Source: Candidatus Rifleibacteriota bacterium (GTDB lineage: Bacteria > Riflebacteria > Ozemobacteria > Ozemobacterales > Ozemobacteraceae). Taken from it: a DNA stretch of 32,618 nucleotides. Positions within the stretch are counted from its first letter, which is position 1. Each line of letters begins with the position of its first letter. The stretch is taken from positions 1 to 32,618 of the forward strand of contig JAKJFO010000025.1 of NCBI GenBank assembly GCA_022704885.1, written 5' to 3'. Below are positions 7,295 to 14,100 of the stretch, one piece after another. The notes beneath the pieces are model-generated. The model did not search any database, was not told where the DNA came from, and worked only from the letters and a program-made list of their open reading frames with translations. A program made the position numbers and the translations under genes.

Positions 7295-8596
7295 ATGAAA
7301 CAGACCAGAGAATTTGCGCAGCAGCTGATAGATTTCTGTTATGCCAGTCCGACCGCTTTTCATGCGGTGGCAACTACTCGCGAAATGCTGGAAAAGAATA
7401 AATTCGTGCAGCTGCATGAAAATGAGAGCTGGAAAATCAAAAGCGGCGGACGTTATTACCTGGTTCGCCACGATTCAGCACTGGTTGCTTTTGTTGCCGG
7501 CAGCGCCCCGGTTGCTGAACAGGGTTTCAGAATCGTTGGTGCGCATACCGATTCACCAGGTTTCAGAATCAAACCGGCGCCTGAAATGCTTTCTGAAGGT
7601 GCATACCTGAAATTGAACACCGAAGTCTACGGTGGTCCGATTCTCAGCACCTGGTTCGACCGCCCGCTGGCTGTTGCCGGGCGCGTGGCTCTTAAAAGCA
7701 AAAACCCGATGCAACCGCAGATCCGCCTGCTCAATATCAGGCGACCGGTCTGCATCATTCCCAATATCGCGATTCACATGAATCCTGATGCAAATAACGG
7801 GTTTACGCCGAACAAGCAGGTCGACACTCTGCCTCTGCTTAGCATGGTCACGCAAAAGCTGGAAGAAAAGGGTTATCTTGGCAAGCTTATTGCCAGCGAA
7901 CTGCGTGTAAAAGAGAGCGAAATTCTTGATTTCGATCTGTTTTTATACGAACACGAAAAGGGCTGTCTGATTGGCAACAATGAAGAATTTATCTCTAGTG
8001 CCCGCATCGACGATCTTTCTTCAGTTCATGCAGGCATCAGCGCGATATGCGGCGTTGCCAGGCCAAAAGCGACCTGCGTCATGGCCTGCTTCGACCATGA
8101 AGAAGTTGGCAGCTCGACCATGCAGGGAGCTGATTCGCAACTGCTTGCAGAGGTTCTCGAACGCATAGTTCTCAGCATGAAGGGCGGCCGCGAAGAGTAT
8201 TTTAGAGCTCTGGCCCACTCTTACATCATTTCAGCAGACGGTGCTCACGCCGTTCATCCCAACAAGGGTGAAAAGGCAGACCCGACATCACGTCCGCTGC
8301 TCAATCGCGGCCTGGTCATCAAGTTGAGCGCCAGTCGCAGTTACACCACCGATGCGGCAACTGCGGCAACTTTTATTCAGCTCTGTGAAAGGGCCGGGGC
8401 AAAAACACAGCGCTTTGTGAATCGTTCTGATATGCGCGGCGGTTCGACGATTGGCCCGATTTCATCGACACACGTCAGCATTCGCTCGATCGATATCGGT
8501 CTGCCGATGCTGGCGATGCATTCGATACGCGAACTCTGCGGAATTGAAGATCACAGCGCCATGCTGAAGGTAATTCAGGAGCTGTATCAGAGTTAG
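7295..8596 (+). CDS. apeB: M18-family aminopeptidase (aspartyl aminopeptidase type)
   Basis: 433 residues, full length for family M18. Zinc and catalytic motifs are intact: GAHTDSPGFRIKP (His84, Asp86), GGPILSTWFDRPL (113-125), RIDD (237-240), CFDHEEVGS (the Glu pair at 269-270), HAVHPN and the C-terminal MHSIRELCG. M18 enzymes are cytoplasmic, oligomeric di-zinc exopeptidases preferring acidic N-terminal residues. The ATG follows TGAGGT at a suitable distance. An extended -10 (TGCTAGAAT, 7257-7265) lies about 30 bases upstream, but no good -35 is seen. The next gene begins 7 bases after the stop, so the two are probably co-transcribed. Confidence 0.93.
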   Translation: MKQTREFAQQLIDFCYASPTAFHAVATTREMLEKNKFVQLHENESWKIKSGGRYYLVRHDSALVAFVAGSAPVAEQGFRIVGAHTDSPGFRIKPAPEMLSEGAYLKLNTEVYGGPILSTWFDRPLAVAGRVALKSKNPMQPQIRLLNIRRPVCIIPNIAIHMNPDANNGFTPNKQVDTLPLLSMVTQKLEEKGYLGKLIASELRVKESEILDFDLFLYEHEKGCLIGNNEEFISSARIDDLSSVHAGISAICGVARPKATCVMACFDHEEVGSSTMQGADSQLLAEVLERIVLSMKGGREEYFRALAHSYIISADGAHAVHPNKGEKADPTSRPLLNRGLVIKLSASRSYTTDAATAATFIQLCERAGAKTQRFVNRSDMRGGSTIGPISSTHVSIRSIDIGLPMLAMHSIRELCGIEDHSAMLKVIQELYQS

Positions 8597-8603
8597 ACGG
8601 CAG

Positions 8604-9485
8604 ATGTTGAAAAAAATACTTTATATAATCTTATGTCTGGCAGGTTTGCTGCTTGTTGTGCTGGTCTATCTGGTCAACACAGTAATCAACCGCCCGAATT
8701 TTGTTGCGCCAGGCAAATTGAGTGACCCTGATTACCATGAATTTTCGGCAGTCACTGCCGATGGCATAAACATTCATGCGGCATATTATCAGGGCGTTGC
8801 TGGTGCCGGCACTGTGCTGCTCTGCCATGGGCATGGCGTTAACCTGAATTACATGGACGACATGGTCGGTTTTCTGCGAAAAGCAGGTTACAGCCTTTTG
8901 CTGCTCGATTTTCGCGCGCACGGGCGTAGCGGCGGCAAACTTTGTTCGATCGGACTGCATGAGTGGCAGGATATCAAGGCAATTCTGACAAAAGCCAGAG
9001 AACTGGGCTACTGGTCAGAAGGCTCGCCTCTGGCAGCCTATGGGCGTTCGATGGGTGCGGCGACTCTTATTAACGGTGCTGCAAACCTGCCAGAAATCAA
9101 AGCTTTCGTTCTTGAAGCAAGTTTTGCTCGTCTGCGCCTGGTGGCTGCAAACGACGCCTACAATACGGCATGGTTGCCTGACACGCCACTGTCAGATCTT
9201 CTGATCTGGCTGATTGGAAAGATGACCGGCATTGATTATGCCAGTAACCAGCCGGTAGAGCAGGCAAAACATCTGGCTGACCGCCCGGTTTTTCTGATAC
9301 ACGACGAACTCGACATTCGTGCCGATCTGCCGCAGTTTGAGATGCTTAAAAAAAGCATGCCGCATGCCCGCACCTGGATTTCGCCGGACAGCTGGCATGT
9401 CTGTGCCCATAAGCAGAACCCGGTAGAATTCGAAGGCAAATTTCTTGATTTTCTGCACGGTGCCGGTATTTACGGACGAAAGTAG
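8604..9485 (+). CDS. Membrane-anchored alpha/beta hydrolase
   Basis: 293 residues. Residues 5-27 form one hydrophobic segment without a clear cleavage site, so the protein is probably anchored with the enzyme outside. The alpha/beta hydrolase fold follows: HGHG at 75-78 (oxyanion), FRAHGRS at 103-109, nucleophile elbow GRSMGA with Ser149, an acid at Asp237 (HDELDIR) and His265 (SWHVCAHK). This matches the BEM46/YjfP-like group of uncharacterised serine hydrolases; the substrate is unknown. It starts 7 bases after the M18 gene with only a weak Shine-Dalgarno, consistent with coupling to it. Confidence 0.85.
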   Translation: MLKKILYIILCLAGLLLVVLVYLVNTVINRPNFVAPGKLSDPDYHEFSAVTADGINIHAAYYQGVAGAGTVLLCHGHGVNLNYMDDMVGFLRKAGYSLLLLDFRAHGRSGGKLCSIGLHEWQDIKAILTKARELGYWSEGSPLAAYGRSMGAATLINGAANLPEIKAFVLEASFARLRLVAANDAYNTAWLPDTPLSDLLIWLIGKMTGIDYASNQPVEQAKHLADRPVFLIHDELDIRADLPQFEMLKKSMPHARTWISPDSWHVCAHKQNPVEFEGKFLDFLHGAGIYGRK

Positions 9486-9493
9486 CGGCTTTT

Positions 9494-10057
9494 TTAGATC
9501 GCCAGAAGCTTGAAGGCGATCAGATACAGAATTATGGCGCCAGCGGTTTCGACTTTTTTACCGTAGGCATGGGTAAGCCGGCGGCCAAGCCGCAGGCCGG
9601 CAAAAGTCATAAGAGCAGCGGTAATGCCGATTATTACAGCTGGTTTGAACAGATCCATGCGCGCGATGCCCATACTGAAGCCAACGCCGAGAGCATCGAT
9701 GCTGGTTGCGACTGACAGAGCCACCAGCGACCAGCCACGCGTCGGGTCGGCGCGTTTTTCTTCTTCTTCTTCTTCTTTTTCTTTCTCAAGGCTTTCGTGC
9801 AGCATGCGGCTGGCGATAACGAACATTAGTCCGAAAGCGAGCCAGTGATCGAAATCTTTGATGTGTTCATAGACCGAACTGCCGACATACCAGCCGATAA
9901 TCGGCATGAGAAACTGAAAAAGGCCGAAATGAAACCAGAGCCGAAAGCAGGCGCGACGGCAGGGGTTACGGGTTCCGACGGCGAGGCCTACGGCAAAGGC
10001 ATCGCAGCCGAGGGCAAAAGCGACGCCAAGACTGAAAAGCAGCTCAGAAAGGCTCAT
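9494..10057 (-). CDS. mntP: Manganese efflux pump MntP
   Basis: 187 residues, six hydrophobic segments in two repeats. It has the paired acidic motifs of the family: CDAFAVGLA (19-27) in the first half and SIDALGVGFS in the second. The MntP (formerly DUF204/YebN) family exports Mn2+ from the cytoplasm. The central cytoplasmic loop contains a run of Glu/Lys (EKEKEEEEEEKR), longer than usual and probably a flexible acidic linker. I looked for a yybP-ykoY manganese riboswitch upstream and did not see one; the leader is short. The gene is divergent from the 130-residue gene, with a dyad between them. Confidence 0.92.
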   Translation of the reverse strand: MSLSELLFSLGVAFALGCDAFAVGLAVGTRNPCRRACFRLWFHFGLFQFLMPIIGWYVGSSVYEHIKDFDHWLAFGLMFVIASRMLHESLEKEKEEEEEEKRADPTRGWSLVALSVATSIDALGVGFSMGIARMDLFKPAVIIGITAALMTFAGLRLGRRLTHAYGKKVETAGAIILYLIAFKLLAI

Positions 10058-10087
10058 GCAGTTCGCTCATCTTTGTGGTAGTATGAC

Positions 10088-10102
10088 TCAGATTTGATCT
10101 GA
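10088..10102. promoter_or_regulatory. Perfect dyad, candidate operator
   Basis: TCAGAT-TTG-ATCTGA is a perfect six-base inverted repeat with a three-base centre. It is about 30 bases before mntP and about 50 before the divergent 130-residue gene. Position and symmetry fit a regulator site for either gene; the regulator is unknown. Confidence 0.35.
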
Positions 10103-10149
10103 CAGTTATAGCACAAAATCATGAAACGATAAAGCAATGAGGTGATCAG

Positions 10150-10542
10150 GTGCGCAATCCGCTGGTAGAAAAATGGGAAGAGAAGCTACAGAAGATCTTT
10201 AACAAGATCGACCATATTCTTGAAGAAAAATACGGGCACATGTTTCCTTTAAGGCCAAATCGGCCTGAGCGTGGTGAAGGAGTCACGCCTGATGCTGACG
10301 GCCTTTTCGATCTGGGCGTTTCGTTCACGGTCGGACTGGGTTCACAGTTCGGGCCAGGTTATGTATTCAGGGTTAAGCTGGCGACTTTGCGAAAAGTTCC
10401 GGAAGACCTCACCGAAAAGATAGAAGAAGAGGTTGTCGGTCTGCTGAGTGCTGAGTTGCCCGGGCAGTTTCCTGGTAAGGAGCTCAAGGTCGCCCGCGAC
10501 GGGCATGTTTACAAGATATTCGGCAATCTTGATCTGGAATAA
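10150..10542 (+). CDS. Hypothetical protein, 130 residues
   Basis: Starts with GTG preceded by GAGGTG at good spacing. The N-terminus is amphipathic and charged (EKWEEKLQKIFNKIDHILEEKYG). A central region of alternating beta-like segments follows (LFDLGVSFTVGLGSQFGPGYVFRVKLATL), then an acidic helix and a final ELKVARDGHVYKIFG strand. It has no signal peptide, membrane segment or recognisable catalytic motif. It is a compact soluble alpha/beta protein by appearance; I do not recognise the family. Confidence 0.75.
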   Translation: MRNPLVEKWEEKLQKIFNKIDHILEEKYGHMFPLRPNRPERGEGVTPDADGLFDLGVSFTVGLGSQFGPGYVFRVKLATLRKVPEDLTEKIEEEVVGLLSAELPGQFPGKELKVARDGHVYKIFGNLDLE

Positions 10543-10684
10543 ACAAAATTCGCAAATTTTTTTCAAAAAAATTGCTGGAAAAAGCCGGGATTTTGAATAC
10601 ATCAATTTATTGCTCAGTGTCAGCTCTTTTTGACAAAAAAGGCCTGACCCGGCGCGAGCCCGTGTCTGAGGAACTGATAACTGC

Positions 10685-11161
10685 ATGAACGAGAACGAAG
10701 AGAGTGGTAAACGCGTAAAATGTCCGTTTTGCGCTGAGCTGATCATGCCGGAAGCTGTTATCTGCAGATTCTGCCATTCTGATCTGGCAAAAAGGAAGGT
10801 GAACACCAGCCAGACTCCTGGCATCTGGCAGGCAGTCATCTGGAATCTGATCTGCCCGGGTCTCGGGGCCTGGCGCCTGGGATATCGAAGCCGGGGAGCC
10901 ATAACCATGCTGGTGTTGATTGGTGCTCTGTTGATCGGCTCTTTGCAAATCGCAGAACTGATCAGTAAAAAGGTAGAAAAAGCCATGCGCACCGGCAACA
11001 CTCAGATCATTTACAGTTTGACTGAAGAAACCAAAGACAATTTCTGGCTCGAAGCGTTTTTTTACGGGTATCTCATTTCTTTTGTCGATCTGTGGTTTTT
11101 GGTTACGAATAAACAAAAATCAACCGAACAGAAAAACAAAGATGAACCACGACAACCATAG
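10685..11161 (+). CDS. Zinc-ribbon membrane protein
   Basis: 158 residues. The N-terminus carries a zinc ribbon, KCPFCAEL with Cys13 and Cys16, and ICRFCHSDL with Cys27 and Cys30. It is followed by two or three hydrophobic segments (about 46-62, 72-92 and 122-142) and a charged tail rich in Lys, Gln and Asn. The ribbon precedes the first membrane segment and probably faces the cytoplasm. Its stop lies 20 bases inside the following cyclase gene. Since that gene has no good Shine-Dalgarno, the two are probably translationally coupled and may work together. The ATG is preceded by GAGGAA at a long spacing of about 12 bases. Function unknown. Confidence 0.8.
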   Translation: MNENEESGKRVKCPFCAELIMPEAVICRFCHSDLAKRKVNTSQTPGIWQAVIWNLICPGLGAWRLGYRSRGAITMLVLIGALLIGSLQIAELISKKVEKAMRTGNTQIIYSLTEETKDNFWLEAFFYGYLISFVDLWFLVTNKQKSTEQKNKDEPRQP

Positions 11162-14100
11162 CCGTGCTGGCAGCAGGCAGACTGCGCACCTGCCGGTCAT
11201 ACTCTGGATATTGCCGCTTCTTGCGATCAATATCGGGTTCAGCTTTTTCTCAAGAATAGACATATACTGGCAGAGACATGAACAGGAAATCGAAGCCCGG
11301 CAGGAAGTCGAAGCGCTCGCAGCCGGATCGGATTTTTCTTATCAGTATGCGCGAAGAGCCGGAGAATTTGCTGAAGAATTCAAAGCAGGTGTCGAAGCCG
11401 GTTTTAATGATACCCAGCTGACTGAGCATCTCAAAAGCCGAGAACATCGGATATTTCGCTGGCCGTTTCCTGAATACGAACTCTTCACTTTCAAGGTGCC
11501 GGCAAAGGGTGCTTCGGGCAAGCTTTTACACTTTAAAACCAGCGCTCCGCCGATACAGCGCGTTCTGATCAGAACTTTTTCGCATCTGGTTCAGGTAAAC
11601 AAACATGGCGAGGCCGAAGACCCGGCTGGCAAGGCGAATGAGCGCATGCTCAGCGGCCTGTTCGGTTCTGACACCAGGTCTGATGTAACAGCGCACAGCC
11701 AGAAGGGTAAAGCGACGTTTGTCATGTATCGTGGTCTGCCGTCATGGTTCTTATGGGACTATTTCGAGGCCGAAGATGGAACCGTGCTGGGTTATTATCT
11801 GCTGAGCCGATTCAGCGAAAAGCATGAAACTGCCGGGCGATTGCTGGCGCTGCGCGACCTGCGTGAGCGCAAGCAGGCTCTGGGCGCTTTTATTCCGGTT
11901 CTGCTCGGTCAGGGCGGTATAATAGGTAACACTGAGCTGGAGCGTTCGGGAATGTTCAGAAACTGGGCGCTGGAATATGCCGGCATTGCAGAGCGTAATC
12001 TCGAAAAGTGGCTGGCTTCGGGCACGCCTGAGGTTGCCAGACTTGGCAATTATCTGGCCTTTTCTTATATAGGCAAGAGTCAGAGTCACCTGGCCGTCTA
12101 TCTGACACCAGTGATAGACCAGTCTGGTCGGCCGCTGTGGCTGTTTCTTTTCAATCTTGGCAGCATGGGTCTGCTGATACTGATGATACTTCGCGGCCTG
12201 CTGCTCAAACAATGGCCTGAATTCAATCTGAGATTCAGATTCATCATGACTTATCTGCTTTCGGCCACTCTGCCGTTGAGCCTGCTGGTAATATCTTCTT
12301 ATGGTTACATAGCGCAATACCGCAGGGCAGCGCACTTTGAAACCATTAACAGAATACAGCTCAGCATAAAGCAGTTCGATACCCGCAAAGCACAGATAGA
12401 AGAAGACTATCGCATTGCATTCAACAATATCTTCAAAGATGAGAAATTGCAGAAGATACTTACCGAGCAGGGCTGCAAGAGCAAAGAGGCGATCGAGCAG
12501 ATACGTTCCCACTTTTTCAGCGCCGGTCAGAAATTGCCGCTGCTCTATCTTGCCATTATCGACGAAAATGGCGAGGGCGAGCGCTATTACGAAGGGCAGA
12601 AGAAGGCTGAAGCCGATCCTTCCATCGATGCCTTCAGCTATCCGATTGCTCTGCTGCTTCGAAAAAAAATCACAGCACATGACCCGCAGATCGAGTTCGC
12701 AGAGCTGCAGGCCTCGGGCATTCAGAAAACCGCTACCGAAGCCTATAAATCAATGGCTGGCAGAACCATGGTCAGCGAAGTCGACAGTCGGCGGTCATTT
12801 CCGATTAAGCGCCAGATCGGTGCCAGTACCGCCACTCAGATGCACGAGCTTTTCTGGGTACATGGCCGCGAAAAATACGCTATTTTTGTTTCCTGGGACG
12901 ACCAGGCCCTCGATGATGTGACTTTCAAAAACTCGCTTAATCAGATTGCCCTGAACAACCCGTTCTTCAATTTTGTCGGCTTCAAGGCAGACCCACAGGG
13001 CTTCAGGTTTCTGGCCCGGCCCGATCGTCATATCGATGGCGACTTTGTTGCCAAAGCGCGAGAACTAGCTCTGATGGCCAAATTTAGAGGTAGTTACGCC
13101 TCGAAAGAATATGATAATCTTTCGCTGGTTGCCATGCCCGCCAAGAAATACGACCAGGTAATCATCGTCGGCGGCACTCAGCACTTCAGTCTGAATCGCG
13201 CGATTGATTATCGTGTTTTCATTCTTCTGGCCATTCTTCTGCTCTCTTTGGCTGTGGTTCTGATTGCTGGCTACTATTCAGCCAGACTGATTCTGGACCC
13301 GATCGAAACACTTAAAACCGCGATCGAGAGAGTTGCCAGCGGACATCTGACCACCGAAATTGAAAGTCACAGCGAAGACGAACTGGGAATTCTCTGTCGC
13401 GAATTTTCGACCATGGCGGTTGGATTGCGTGAACGCAAACGTCTGGCGACTCTGCTCTCAGATCAGGCGATGGATGCCATTACCAGAACAGGTGATGGTA
13501 ATCGCATGCTTGGCAACGAAACTTTTTCTGGTGTGGCTCTGGTGTCAGACATCAGAAACTTTACCGGAATCTGCGAAGACCACCCGCCGGATCAGGTTAC
13601 CGAGCTTCTAAACGAGCACTTTGCCAGTATGGCCGCCATTATTTCCAGTTATGGTGGGCGTATTTACAAATTTATTGGCGATGCGATCGAAGCGGTTTTT
13701 CCAGAAGTCCGTGATTCATCTGAAGATGCAGCAACCAGAGCTTTCAATGCCGCCGCCATGATGTTGATCAAAGCAAGGCAGATCAATCAGGTGCGCCTGC
13801 GGCGTAAGCTGTTTGGTTACAAGATCGGAATCGGACTGGCCTATGGAACCATGCATGCTGGCACGATCGGCAGCATTGAAACCAGGCTTGATTACGCGAT
13901 AATAGGCGAACCACTCAAGCTTGCCGCAAAGCTCGAAGCGCTTTCCAGTCAGATTCAGGTCTTTCCGATGGTTCTCGATGCTCATATCAATAAAGCGCTG
14001 CAGGGCCATGGGCTTGTCTTTAAAGAATTCAGCGAAGTTGATGGACAACCGGCCTACAGCCTGTATGAGATCGGCGAAGGCAGCAATCCTCTGACGATAA

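Noticed and set aside
9750..9785. TTC/TTT-rich run inside mntP as a possible slippage or phase-variation tract
   Set aside because: It is an in-frame Glu/Lys linker in the cytoplasmic loop. The repeat unit is three bases and irregular, so length changes would not switch the frame.
10058..10149. yybP-ykoY (manganese) riboswitch before mntP
   Set aside because: The leader is too short and the conserved loops were not found.
10550..10576. Hairpin GCAAATTTTTTT/AAAAAAATTGC as a terminator
   Set aside because: The stem is almost all A/T and is not followed by a T-tract; more likely an A/T-rich spacer.
11751..12680. Minus-strand open frame of 309 codons inside the first cyclase gene
   Set aside because: Antisense to a confidently coding region, no Shine-Dalgarno or recognisable domain; shadow frame.
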